Shown one piece after another: positions 16,850 through 24,745 of a stretch of 64,000 nucleotides of DNA. Numbering within the stretch: position 1 is the first letter of the stretch; the number at the start of each line of letters is the position of its first letter. The notes beneath the pieces are model-generated. The model searched no databases, was not told the DNA's origin, and was given only the letters and a program-made list of their open reading frames with translations. Source of the DNA: JANQTF01 sp041741415 (GTDB taxonomy: Bacteria > Bacteroidota > Bacteroidia > J057); NCBI GenBank assembly GCA_041741415.1, contig JBGSKC010000036.1, forward strand, positions 313,866 through 377,865. Direction: 5' to 3'. Made by a program: the position numbers and the translations under genes.

Positions 16850-16891
16850 TTCCCCGGTCGCATCTGTCTGTTTGCCTGGAGGGTATCCTGA

Positions 16892-16911
16892 TTTAGACCA
16901 ATCGGTCTAAA
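16892..16911 (+). promoter_or_regulatory. Perfect 8-bp inverted repeat before metY
   Basis: TTTAGACC-AATC-GGTCTAAA is a perfect palindrome with a 4-base centre, ending 49 bases before the metY ATG. As RNA it forms a hairpin followed by A bases, so it is not an intrinsic terminator. As DNA it resembles the dyad operators used by TetR-family repressors. The first arm could also pair with GGTC at 16856-16859, giving an alternative RNA fold. Confidence 0.5.
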
Positions 16912-16960
16912 AAATCCATTGTTACTCATTTTCCATTCACCCTTTATCTTTTCAATTGCC

Positions 16961-18286
16961 ATGAGCCAGAAGTATCGGTTCGAAACGCTCCAACTCCACG
17001 CTGGTCAGGAAGAAGTCGAAGGCACCACCCGGTCCCGTGCTGTTCCGATTTACCAGACCACTTCCTACACATTCCGCGACAGCGACCACGCTGCCAAGCT
17101 CTTTTCCCTGCAGGAATTTGGCAACATCTACACCCGGATCATGAACCCCACCACTGATGTGTTTGAAAAGCGCATCGCCGCCCTGGAAGGCGGAGTGGCG
17201 GCAGTGGCTACTTCTTCCGGGCAGTCTGCACAGTTTTTGGCCCTCAACAACATCGTCGAAACAGGCCAGAACATCGTTTCTTCTTCTCACCTTTATGGCG
17301 GCACCTACAACCAGTTCAAGGTTGCCTTCAAGCGTCTGGGTATTGACGTCCGCTTTGCCGAAGGGGTCAATCCGGCTTCCTTCGAAGCCCTGATCGACGA
17401 AAACACACGTGCCTTGTATGTTGAGACCATCGGGAACCCTGAATACAGTGTTCCTGACTTTGAGGCACTTGCCAAAATCGGCCAGAAATACGGCATTCCA
17501 CTTGTGGTCGACAACACCTTTGGGGCAGGTGGTTACCTGGCTCAACCAATTGCCTACGGCGCAAATGTGGTGACTCATTCTGCCACCAAATGGATCGGCG
17601 GTCATGGCACCAGCATAGGCGGGGTAATCGTTGATGGCGGCAATTTCGACTACGGCAGCGGAAAGTTCCGACAGTTTTCTGAGCCTGCCGAAGGATACCA
17701 TGGCTTGGTGTTTAACGATGTGTTTGGCATTGGCAACCCGCTTGGCCTTCCCAATATCGCTTTTGCTATTCGGGTGAGGGTGGAAGGGCTCCGTGACTTT
17801 GGTCCTGCGCTGTCTCCGTTCAATGCCTTCCAGCTTCTTCAGGGCGTGGAAACACTGTCGCTGAGGGTGCAGAAAACCTCCGACAATGCTGTGGCACTGG
17901 CCAAATGGTTTGCCGCACATCCTCAGGTGGAGCGCGTCAAATACGTTGGATTGCCCAATCACCCCTCCCATCAGCAGGCGTTGAAGTACCTGAAAAATGG
18001 CTTCGGCGGCGTGTTTTCGGTAGAGCTGAAAGGCAACCGTGAAACGACGGCAGCTTTTGTCAACAGCCTGAACCTCGTGAGCCATTTGGCCAATGTTGGC
18101 GACGCCAAAACCCTGATCATTCACCCGGCCTCCACCACACACCAGCAACTGAGCGATGAGGAGCAACGGGCTGCAGGAGTATCTCCCACGGGTTTGCGCA
18201 TTTCTGCCGGCATTGAACACATTGACGACTTGAAAGAAGACTTCCAGCAGGCCTTTGAGCGCGTGTTTGCGCCTGTGCATGCGTAA
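16961..18286 (+). CDS. metY: O-acetylhomoserine sulfhydrylase / cysteine synthase family
   Basis: A 441-residue PLP enzyme of the Cys/Met metabolism family that combines O-acetylhomoserine with sulfide to give homocysteine; some members also use O-acetylserine and make cysteine. The start is ATG 16961 (MSQKYRFETLQLHAGQ), the conserved N-terminus of the family; an upstream in-frame ATG/CTG region matches nothing. Visible are TRIMNPTTDVFEKRIAALEGG, the PLP-binding lysine K210 in HSATKWIGGHG and the C-terminal PASTTHQQL with SAGIEHIDDL. The length favours the OAH sulfhydrylase branch over MetB/MetC. A promoter, a SAM-I riboswitch and a polycysteine leader frame precede it. Confidence 0.96.
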   Translation: MSQKYRFETLQLHAGQEEVEGTTRSRAVPIYQTTSYTFRDSDHAAKLFSLQEFGNIYTRIMNPTTDVFEKRIAALEGGVAAVATSSGQSAQFLALNNIVETGQNIVSSSHLYGGTYNQFKVAFKRLGIDVRFAEGVNPASFEALIDENTRALYVETIGNPEYSVPDFEALAKIGQKYGIPLVVDNTFGAGGYLAQPIAYGANVVTHSATKWIGGHGTSIGGVIVDGGNFDYGSGKFRQFSEPAEGYHGLVFNDVFGIGNPLGLPNIAFAIRVRVEGLRDFGPALSPFNAFQLLQGVETLSLRVQKTSDNAVALAKWFAAHPQVERVKYVGLPNHPSHQQALKYLKNGFGGVFSVELKGNRETTAAFVNSLNLVSHLANVGDAKTLIIHPASTTHQQLSDEEQRAAGVSPTGLRISAGIEHIDDLKEDFQQAFERVFAPVHA

Positions 18287-18299
18287 AGATGATTTGGGA

Positions 18300-18350
18300 A
18301 GGAAGAGAGGGCGAATGAATTGATTATCAACCGTTTCACCCTTTCTTCCT
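18300..18350 (+). terminator. Possible terminator hairpin after metY
   Basis: AGGAAGAGAGGG (18300-18311) pairs with CCCTTTCTTCCT (18339-18350) with one wobble across a long loop. It lies about 14 bases past the metY stop but is not followed by a T run, so termination by it is uncertain. Confidence 0.35.
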
Positions 18351-18413
18351 CCGCTCCTCTCCAGACGAACCTATTCCCTTCCTGTTAATTTACCAGCCTA
18401 ATTTACCTGCATC

Positions 18414-18863
18414 ATGAGTGTATTGACGTTTTCGCTGCGCGGCAAAAGCGCCAGCGCCACGAAGTTTGTTGCCCGGGCAAGGCAATTTGAAATTGTGGTG
18501 GATGAACCACCCAGCCTTGGCGGATTGGATGAAGCTGCCAATCCGGTTGAATATCTCCTGGCGAGCTACGCTGGTTGTCTGAATGTAGTGGCTCATTTGG
18601 TTGCAAAAGAGCAGGGACTGGACCTGGGCGGCCTGGAAATTGATCTCGAAGGAGACCTGGACCCCAGCCGCTTTTTGGGATTGTCGCGCCTGGACAGGGC
18701 GGGCTATCAGGCATTGACTGTTCGCCTGATTCCGGGGAATAAGCTCCCCAAAAAAGCACTGGATGCCTGGTTGAAGGAAGTATCCGATCGTTGCCCCGTG
18801 AGCGACAACCTCAGCAACGAAACCCCGGTGGAGCTGTTTCTGGCGAGCGCAGCTTACGCCTGA
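18414..18863 (+). CDS. OsmC-family peroxide-resistance protein
   Basis: A 149-residue OsmC/Ohr-like protein; members reduce organic hydroperoxides with a pair of reactive cysteines in a cytosolic dimer. Both cysteines are in the expected places: one in the helix segment ASYAGCLNVVAH (near residue 59) and one in SDRCPVSDNLSNETPV near the C-terminus. The latter segment is typical of the OsmC/YhfA subgroup. It lies 128 bases after metY on the same strand and may share its transcript if the weak hairpin between them is read through. Subgroup and substrate are uncertain. Confidence 0.88.
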   Translation: MSVLTFSLRGKSASATKFVARARQFEIVVDEPPSLGGLDEAANPVEYLLASYAGCLNVVAHLVAKEQGLDLGGLEIDLEGDLDPSRFLGLSRLDRAGYQALTVRLIPGNKLPKKALDAWLKEVSDRCPVSDNLSNETPVELFLASAAYA

Positions 18864-18957
18864 AGAAGCCAGCAAAGGATAGAACCTGGCAGGGAGAGAG
18901 GCGGGCAACTGTCATTCTCCTTGTTTTTTTTGGAAAGGACGAAGCGAATGGAGTGGC

Positions 18958-18983
18958 AAAAAAAACGCCTCCCGAGGGAGGCG
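18958..18983 (-). terminator. Terminator of the rplM-rpsI-rpsB operon
   Basis: On the minus strand a perfect 8-bp stem CGCCTCCC/GGGAGGCG (18966-18983, 2-base turn) is followed by eight T bases (18958-18965). It lies 31 bases past the rpsB stop. Confidence 0.92.
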
Positions 18984-19013
18984 AAATTATAAGCTGACAA
19001 GCAAGGCGAAAGA

Positions 19014-19826
19014 TTAATCTTCGCTTTCTTCGTCATCGTTGTCATTGTCGTCAGTGTCTGGGGCTTCGTGGGTAGTACCCTCGCTGCCTTCGCGCTGGCG
19101 ATTGGCTTCGTTTTTAACGCGGTCATCTTCTTTGCGCTTTTTGCGCTCTTCGAGGCCTTCAGCGATGGCATCGGAGATGGTGCGAAGAATCAACTGAACC
19201 GACTTGGTGGCATCGTCGTTGGCTGGGATGGGGAAGTCAACGAGATTGGGGTCGGAGTTGGTATCGACCATGGCAAGCGTTGGGATGTTGAGCTTCTTGG
19301 CCTCAGCAATGGCGATATGCTCTTTGGAGATATCGACGATGAAGAGGGCCGAAGGCAGACGGTTGAGGTCGGCAATCCCACCAAGCACTTTGTCGAGCTT
19401 AGCCTGCTCACGGGAGAGCATGAGGCGTTCTTTCTTGTTGATACGCTCGAAGGTTCCATCGACTTTCATTTTCTCGATGTTCTTCATGCGCTTGATGCTC
19501 TTGCGAACCGTAGCGAAGTTGGTGAGCATGCCACCGAGCCAGCGCTCAGTCACGTAGGGCATACCTACTCGCCGGGCTTCTGACTCGACGATTTCCTTTG
19601 CTTGCTTCTTGGTGGCAACGAAGAGGATCTTCCGTCCGGAAATTGCGAGTTGTTTGGCAGCGCGGGCGGCCTCATCAAGCATCCGGTGGGTTTTGTTCAG
19701 ATCGATGATGTGAATCCCGTTGCGCTCCATAAAGATATAGGGAGCCATGCGGGGATTCCACTTTTTGCGGAGGTGGCCAAAGTGGACACCTGCATCCAAC
19801 AAATTCTGATAGCTGGGTAACTGCAT
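19014..19826 (-). CDS. rpsB: 30S ribosomal protein S2
   Basis: S2 is a protein of the small-subunit body that holds S1 near the platform. The core is textbook: LLDAGVHFGHLRKKWNP, the GRKILFVATKKQAKEIVE segment, ERWLGGMLTNF and AMVDTNSDP. At 270 residues it is longer than average because of a charged, finally very acidic tail (about 228-270, ending DDEESED), often seen in Bacteroidota. It follows rpsI by 18 bases. A strong terminator comes directly after it, and tsf, its usual partner, is missing here. Confidence 0.98.
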   Translation of the reverse strand: MQLPSYQNLLDAGVHFGHLRKKWNPRMAPYIFMERNGIHIIDLNKTHRMLDEAARAAKQLAISGRKILFVATKKQAKEIVESEARRVGMPYVTERWLGGMLTNFATVRKSIKRMKNIEKMKVDGTFERINKKERLMLSREQAKLDKVLGGIADLNRLPSALFIVDISKEHIAIAEAKKLNIPTLAMVDTNSDPNLVDFPIPANDDATKSVQLILRTISDAIAEGLEERKKRKEDDRVKNEANRQREGSEGTTHEAPDTDDNDNDDEESED

Positions 19827-19844
19827 ATCGGTAAGATCCCTGAA

Positions 19845-20237
19845 TTAACGCTTAGAAAATTGGCTGCTCTTCCTTGCCTTGCGCAAACCGGGCTTTTTAC
19901 GCTCGACGCGGCGGGAATCGCGGGTAAGGAAGCCAAACTTTTTCAGTCCTGGCCTGTGTTCTTCGCTCAGTTCGGTGAGAGCGCGGGAAATGCCGAGGCG
20001 GATGGCTTCGGCTTGCCCTTTAATACCTCCGCCATAGACATTGACGCGAATGTCGAAGGCATCCTTACTTAGCTCAAGCACACGAAATGGGTCTGTGACC
20101 CTCAGGGCTAGGGAGTCCACCGGAAAGTATTCGTTCAGCGAACGCTTGTTGATCTCGAGGGTGCCGGACCCACCTTCTTGGAGGAACACCCGAGCGATAG
20201 CGCGCTTTCTCCGGCCTACTGAAATTATTTGACTCAT
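19845..20237 (-). CDS. rpsI: 30S ribosomal protein S9
   Basis: S9 is a small-subunit head protein whose C-terminal tail reaches the P-site tRNA. The 130 residues show the N-terminal GRRKRAIARVFL, the central VYGGGIKGQAEAIRLGISRAL, LTRDSRRVERKKPG, and the conserved basic end SQFSKR. It lies 26 bases after rplM and 18 before rpsB, in the usual rplM-rpsI order. Confidence 0.98.
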   Translation of the reverse strand: MSQIISVGRRKRAIARVFLQEGGSGTLEINKRSLNEYFPVDSLALRVTDPFRVLELSKDAFDIRVNVYGGGIKGQAEAIRLGISRALTELSEEHRPGLKKFGFLTRDSRRVERKKPGLRKARKSSQFSKR

Positions 20238-20263
20238 CGTTGGGAAAGTCTAAGCTCTGTAAA

Positions 20264-20707
20264 TTAGAGTTCGAGTGGTTGGGGCTCTTGAGCCTGGTGC
20301 GGATGTTCTGCCCCTGCATACACGCGCAGGTTACGAAACAACTCACGGCCGAGCGTGTTTTTCGGAAGCATGCCTTTTACAGCGGCTTCCACGATGCGAC
20401 CGGGATGCTTTGCCAGCATATCGGAAGCGACCACAGTGCGCTGGCCACCGGGGTAGCCAGTGTGGCGGATGTACTCTTTCTGCGACCATTTGGCGCCGGT
20501 GAGACGCACTTTGTCTGCGTTGATCACGATCACGTTGTCACCGCAATCCACATGGGGGGTGAAGGAAGTTTTGTGCTTCCCACGGAGAATTGCAGCAACC
20601 TGACTGGCCAAACGGCCCAGCACTTTGCCTTCAGCATCGACGATAAGCCACTGCTTTTCGACGGTGTTTTTGTTGGCAGACAGGGTTTTATAACTTCTTG
20701 AGTCCAT
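20264..20707 (-). CDS. rplM: 50S ribosomal protein L13
   Basis: L13 is an early-assembling large-subunit protein. The 147-residue sequence has the family segments WLIVDAEGKVLGRLAS, TSFTPHVDCGDNVIVINADKV and PKNTLGRELFRNLRVYAG. It is the first gene of the minus-strand ribosomal operon. A long leader and two TAnnTTTG candidates precede it. The C-terminal tail is slightly extended (HPHQAQEPQPLEL). Confidence 0.98.
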   Translation of the reverse strand: MDSRSYKTLSANKNTVEKQWLIVDAEGKVLGRLASQVAAILRGKHKTSFTPHVDCGDNVIVINADKVRLTGAKWSQKEYIRHTGYPGGQRTVVASDMLAKHPGRIVEAAVKGMLPKNTLGRELFRNLRVYAGAEHPHQAQEPQPLEL

Positions 20708-20765
20708 CCTAAATTACTTGCTCTGCGAAATGGCTGTGCAATTACGGAGATTTTACCAAAACAAC

Positions 20766-20860
20766 CAAAGGTATTGGGAAAATTGGAGTCAAAATCCCGA
20801 CAGACGGTTGCCTGTTTCTTTTCTCAGAATTGCACAAATGAGAATGAGGCTGCAAAGTTA
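20766..20860 (-). promoter_or_regulatory. Two candidate promoters of the ribosomal operon
   Basis: On the minus strand TAACTTTG (20853-20860) has a TTG box 19 bases upstream, and TACCTTTG (20766-20773) has a TTTG box 16 bases upstream. Both fit the Bacteroidota consensus; the upstream one has the better spacing. They would give leaders of roughly 140 and 55 bases before rplM. Which is used cannot be told from sequence. Confidence 0.45.
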
Positions 20861-21109
20861 GGAAGTTTTTTGATCAGGCCAAGAGGGAAAGTACAAATTC
20901 TCTACATTATCCTGTGTTGGCTGCTTTGGTCGCCTGCTTTCCATAACTTCCCACCTGCAGGCTCGTTGTTATGGGTAATCCTGTGGGCTGGGTTGAGAGA
21001 ATGTTATTTTATAACAAGCTGCCAGTCACCACTTTACCTTTTTTTCGGAGTCCTGCGTTCTCCCGTTTCCTTCTGGCTCTCTGTTCGCCCTTTAGCCATT
21101 GTTCGTCTT
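20861..21109. other. Intergenic region before the gliding-associated gene
   Basis: About 250 bases upstream of ATG 21110, holding the promoter of that gene. The frame stays open upstream to 20774, but the translation there lacks a signal peptide or any recognisable segment. TACCTTTT near 21039-21046 is a near match to the -7 box, but I see no -33 box for it. Confidence 0.4.
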
Positions 21110-24007
21110 ATGCGCTTTTCTCTGGCACTTCCTTTCCTGTTGCTCATGTGCTGCCTGAGTGGCATCGGTTCTTCTTTATGGGCCACCCACAACCTTGCTG
21201 GCCAGATTACTGCCGAGCAGGTGGACCCTGCCTCGCCCAACCGCTATCGGCTTACTCTCACCACCTACACCGATCCTGCTCCCGCAGGGGTGGACCGCTG
21301 CTCAGCAAACATTGAAATTTACAGCGTTCAGGATGGCCCAAATGGCCCTATCTACACCCTTGTGACCATCCTCGAAGCCATTCCCCGTTCCAATGGCCCC
21401 ATCCAGAACCCGCTTCCTTCGGATTGTACCCTCCCGCCCGGTGTTGCACGAAATGGAATTCCTGTAAAAGGCAGCATCAAGGAAAATTTCTACGTCACGG
21501 AGTTTGTCTTTCCCGGCCCGGGCCGATACCAGCTTCGGTATTATGATTTGGCACGCCTTGAGGATGTGAAAAACATGGACAATTCCAAAGAGCTCACCTT
21601 TTATGTAGAGACGCTGCTGTTCATTACCCCTCCCATTATCGGGAACAACAACACGCCCATTCTGCTCAATCGCCCGCTCGACGATGCCTGCCTCGGAAAA
21701 CTCTGGACCCACAACCCCGGCGGTTTTGATGCCGACGGCGACAGCCTCGTGTACTACTTATCGCCCTCCCTTCAATACGACCCACCCAACATTCCCCCCT
21801 CCCCTACCACCAACTACCGGTTTCCCAATGATCCTATCTTTGGGGTAGGAAACATCTTTGAGATGGATTCCCTCACCGGTCTTGTCACCTGGGAGGTGCC
21901 CGCCGACCTCGGGATCTACAACTTCGCCTATGTGGTGGAAGAATGGCGTGACGGCGTGCTGCTGGGGTATGTGCTGCGCGACATGGCCGTGGAAGTGATC
22001 GACTGCGAAAACAACCCACCCATCATCGAAACCATTACCGATACCTGCGTGTATGCAGGCGATGTCCTCGAATTCGGTGTCAGAGCCTGGGATCCCGACC
22101 CGGTTGATTCGCTGTATTTTCAGCTGAATAACGGTGCTCTCGGCAATAACGGACCGTTTTCACTCACTACCAACCCCGCCATTATATTTGGCACCATCAC
22201 CGACCCTATCCCCGGTAATCAGGTTGGATTCAGCAGCCTGCCCGTTTCCACCCGAAATAACGGTATCGGCCAGCCGGTGGACACAGTGATTGGAACTGTG
22301 CGCTGGCAAACCGATTGCGACAACATCAGGAAGTCTAAGTATCAAATCGACTTCTATGCCACCGACAACCGAAATTATTCCCTGCCCAATGTGGTGGGAA
22401 ATACAACCCTCTCTGCCAACAAGGTCGTGATCATCAAGGTGGTGCCGCCTCCGCCCACCGACCTGGTTGCAGTCAAAGGCTCCCGCACTGTGACCCTGAG
22501 CTGGGCGCCGACCTTTTGCTCCGACCGCGTGGTGGGGTACAAAGTGTACCGGAAAGTGGATGCAGGCAATTTTATGCAGGACACCGTTTGCTGCGAAATG
22601 ACACCTGATCAGGCAGGCTTTACCCTCATTGCCACAGTGAACGGCTGGACCAACACCAGTTATGTGGATTCGCTGAAGGATTTCACGGACATTTTCGGGA
22701 AAGAAATCTGCTATGTGGTAACGGCAACCTACGACGACCAGAACAACCCCGACCTGCCCATCCTGGAAAGCTGCGCCACCAACCTCGCTTGTGTGGACAT
22801 TGAGGTTGACGGGCTGTACCTCACCAACGACAGCGTGGCGGTGACAGATCCTGTGAACGGAAGCATTTTTGTGAGCTGGTCCCTGCCTGAAATCGATGAA
22901 TTTTACCCCGGCCCCTACACTTATCGACTGTATCGGGCCAACAACAATAGCTTTCCGGCCATTCGCATCGCAGACCTCGCTTTCCAGGACACGACCTACC
23001 TCGACGAAGGCCTGAACACCGTGATTCGGGGCTACAATTACCGGGTGGAAGTATTTGATGGCCTCGGCCAGCGGATCCCAGTGACGGAGAATGAAAATAT
23101 CGGCTCCTCGGTTTATTTAGTTAAAAGTCCGGGAAACAATGCCATCACCCTCACCTGGAGCGAGTATGTGCCATGGGCCAATGACAATTATGAAGTGTAT
23201 CGCTCCGAAAATGGCGGTCCTTTTGCACTCGTCACCACCGTGGCAGGCACCGGCAACACCACCCACAGCTACCTGGATGCAGGCCTGAATCCAAACATTG
23301 AATACTGCTACTTCATTCGTTCCTTCGGCAGCCACAATGTAGACGGCGTCAAGCCCCTGCTGATCAACGACTCCCAGGTAGCCTGCTCCTTTGCCCGCGA
23401 CGAAGAGCCGCCTTGTCCGCCAACCGTAGAAGCTACCGGCGATTGCGAAGCCCGCACCTACACGGTAAGGGTGGTGAAACCTGATCCCGCCTGCGCTGGC
23501 GACACAGACTGGGTGACCCTGAAATTTGCTCAAACAGAAGCCGGGCCTTACCGGGAAATTCTCCGCCTGCCCTACAACAGCTTTGGCAGCGATACCACTT
23601 TCTCCATCACAGGGTCTCAGGGCCAGGATTTTGCCGGATGCTACGTGATGACTGCGACCGACACGCTCGGCAACGAAAGCAGCATCGGCCAGCCTTCCTG
23701 CATCGATTTTTGCCCCTTCCTGGTCATGGCGAATGTGTTTTCCCCCAACGGCGACGGCATCAACGACGTGCTGCAGCCGGTTGAGTACCAGGACGTGATC
23801 CTGAAGCAAATCGACATTTACGACCGCTGGGGGCGGAAAATGTATGAAACCACCACCAACATTGAGGCCCTCTGGGATGGCAGTGTTTCCTTCAGCAACC
23901 GCCCGGCTGAGGAAGGTGTTTACTACTACTACCTTCGCTACGAAGAGCTCGGGATCAACGGCAACACGCCACGGGAGTTGAAAGGCTGGGTAACGCTGGT
24001 GCGATAG
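21110..24007 (+). CDS. Gliding motility-associated C-terminal domain protein (T9SS type B cargo)
   Basis: A 965-residue secreted protein. ATG 21110 is chosen because MRFSLALPFLLLMCCLSG begins a signal peptide followed by THNLAGQITAEQ, a common start of mature CHU_C-type proteins. The middle holds cadherin/Ig-like segments and fibronectin type III-like domains (PPTDLVAVKGSRTVTLSWAP and GSIFVSWSLPE). The last about 90 residues are the gliding-associated (CHU_C) domain with VFSPNGDGINDVL, IYDRWGRKMYET and GVYYYYLRY, a type B T9SS signal. It should be carried across the outer membrane and placed on the surface or released. Binding target unknown. Confidence 0.88.
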   Translation: MRFSLALPFLLLMCCLSGIGSSLWATHNLAGQITAEQVDPASPNRYRLTLTTYTDPAPAGVDRCSANIEIYSVQDGPNGPIYTLVTILEAIPRSNGPIQNPLPSDCTLPPGVARNGIPVKGSIKENFYVTEFVFPGPGRYQLRYYDLARLEDVKNMDNSKELTFYVETLLFITPPIIGNNNTPILLNRPLDDACLGKLWTHNPGGFDADGDSLVYYLSPSLQYDPPNIPPSPTTNYRFPNDPIFGVGNIFEMDSLTGLVTWEVPADLGIYNFAYVVEEWRDGVLLGYVLRDMAVEVIDCENNPPIIETITDTCVYAGDVLEFGVRAWDPDPVDSLYFQLNNGALGNNGPFSLTTNPAIIFGTITDPIPGNQVGFSSLPVSTRNNGIGQPVDTVIGTVRWQTDCDNIRKSKYQIDFYATDNRNYSLPNVVGNTTLSANKVVIIKVVPPPPTDLVAVKGSRTVTLSWAPTFCSDRVVGYKVYRKVDAGNFMQDTVCCEMTPDQAGFTLIATVNGWTNTSYVDSLKDFTDIFGKEICYVVTATYDDQNNPDLPILESCATNLACVDIEVDGLYLTNDSVAVTDPVNGSIFVSWSLPEIDEFYPGPYTYRLYRANNNSFPAIRIADLAFQDTTYLDEGLNTVIRGYNYRVEVFDGLGQRIPVTENENIGSSVYLVKSPGNNAITLTWSEYVPWANDNYEVYRSENGGPFALVTTVAGTGNTTHSYLDAGLNPNIEYCYFIRSFGSHNVDGVKPLLINDSQVACSFARDEEPPCPPTVEATGDCEARTYTVRVVKPDPACAGDTDWVTLKFAQTEAGPYREILRLPYNSFGSDTTFSITGSQGQDFAGCYVMTATDTLGNESSIGQPSCIDFCPFLVMANVFSPNGDGINDVLQPVEYQDVILKQIDIYDRWGRKMYETTTNIEALWDGSVSFSNRPAEEGVYYYYLRYEELGINGNTPRELKGWVTLVR

Positions 24008-24037
24008 TGGGAAGGGCTGTTTTGCTGCAAACAAAGG

Positions 24038-24076
24038 CTGCCCCGGCAGGTTGAGACACTTGGCCTGCCGGGGCAG
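24038..24076 (+). terminator. Long hairpin between the gliding-associated gene and ribE
   Basis: A perfect 13-bp stem (24038-24050 with 24064-24076) with a 13-base loop lies 30 bases past the stop. No T run follows on the plus strand, so it may act as an mRNA end stabiliser. It overlaps the -33 region of the ribE promoter. Confidence 0.45.
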
Positions 24077-24090
24077 AGCTGTTAGCTTTG
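24060..24090 (+). promoter_or_regulatory. Candidate ribE promoter
   Basis: TTG (24060-24062) and TAGCTTTG (24083-24090) fit the Bacteroidota consensus with a 20-base spacer. Transcription would start near 24097, leaving a leader of about 22 bases. That is too short for an FMN riboswitch, and none was seen. Confidence 0.6.
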
Positions 24091-24118
24091 TGATCCAGAC
24101 AAACAAGACCTATTATCC

Positions 24119-24745
24119 ATGTTTACAGGAATCATTGAGGCAGTTGGAGAAGTCGAAAGCGTGCAGACAGAAGGCGGTAACCGCACTTTCACGATCCGGA
24201 CCCTGTTTCGCGACAGCGACCCTGTGCGGGTGGACCAGAGCATTTCCCACGACGGCGTTTGCCTCACCGTGACAGATGTGCTGTTTCAGGAAGACCGCGA
24301 GGTGGTGTACCGGGTAACCGCTGTGGAGGAAACCCTGTCCAAGACCCATCTCAGCACCTGGACCGAAGGCAGCCTTGTGAATGTGGAGCGCTGTATGAAA
24401 CTGGGCGACCGGCTCGATGGCCACCTCGTGCAGGGGCATGTGGATGCAGTGGGTTTCCTGCGGCAGATTGAGGTCCGGGAAGGATCCTGGTACCTGGAGT
24501 TCAGTTTCCCGGGCAGTTTTGCCAGTCTGCTTGTCGGGCGCGGCTCCATCTGTGTCAACGGCGTGAGCCTCACGGTTGCCGATCTCGGCGAGGACTGGTT
24601 TGCCGTGACGATCATCCCCTTCACCTGGGAGCACACCCAGTTCAAAACCCTGGTGGAGGGCGCGCCGGTTAACCTGGAGTTTGACATCATCGGGAAGTAC
24701 CTCCTTCGCAAAGCCAGCCTGGAATGGAGCAGCCAGAACGCATAA
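24119..24745 (+). CDS. ribE: Riboflavin synthase alpha chain
   Basis: Dismutates two molecules of 6,7-dimethyl-8-ribityllumazine to riboflavin, the last step of the pathway, in the cytosol as a trimer. The 208-residue protein begins with the conserved MFTGIIEAVGEV and shows the two related half-barrels: SHDGVCLTVTDV in the first (near residue 42) and GSICVNGVSLTVADL in the second (near 141), plus GHVDAVG. It overlaps the next gene by 22 bases, so the two are cotranscribed. No other rib gene is in the window. Confidence 0.96.
   Translation: MFTGIIEAVGEVESVQTEGGNRTFTIRTLFRDSDPVRVDQSISHDGVCLTVTDVLFQEDREVVYRVTAVEETLSKTHLSTWTEGSLVNVERCMKLGDRLDGHLVQGHVDAVGFLRQIEVREGSWYLEFSFPGSFASLLVGRGSICVNGVSLTVADLGEDWFAVTIIPFTWEHTQFKTLVEGAPVNLEFDIIGKYLLRKASLEWSSQNA

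Noticed and set aside
16952..18280. 442-codon open frame antisense to metY
   Set aside because: It is the reverse complement of a textbook enzyme gene and has no recognisable protein features; the composition of the region opens this frame.
20774..21109. Upstream extension of the gliding-associated protein
   Set aside because: The frame is open, but the translation lacks a signal peptide, whereas the ATG at 21110 starts a complete one.
24007..24118. FMN riboswitch before ribE
   Set aside because: The leader is too short and none of the conserved FMN-aptamer segments is present; the hairpin there is a simple long stem.
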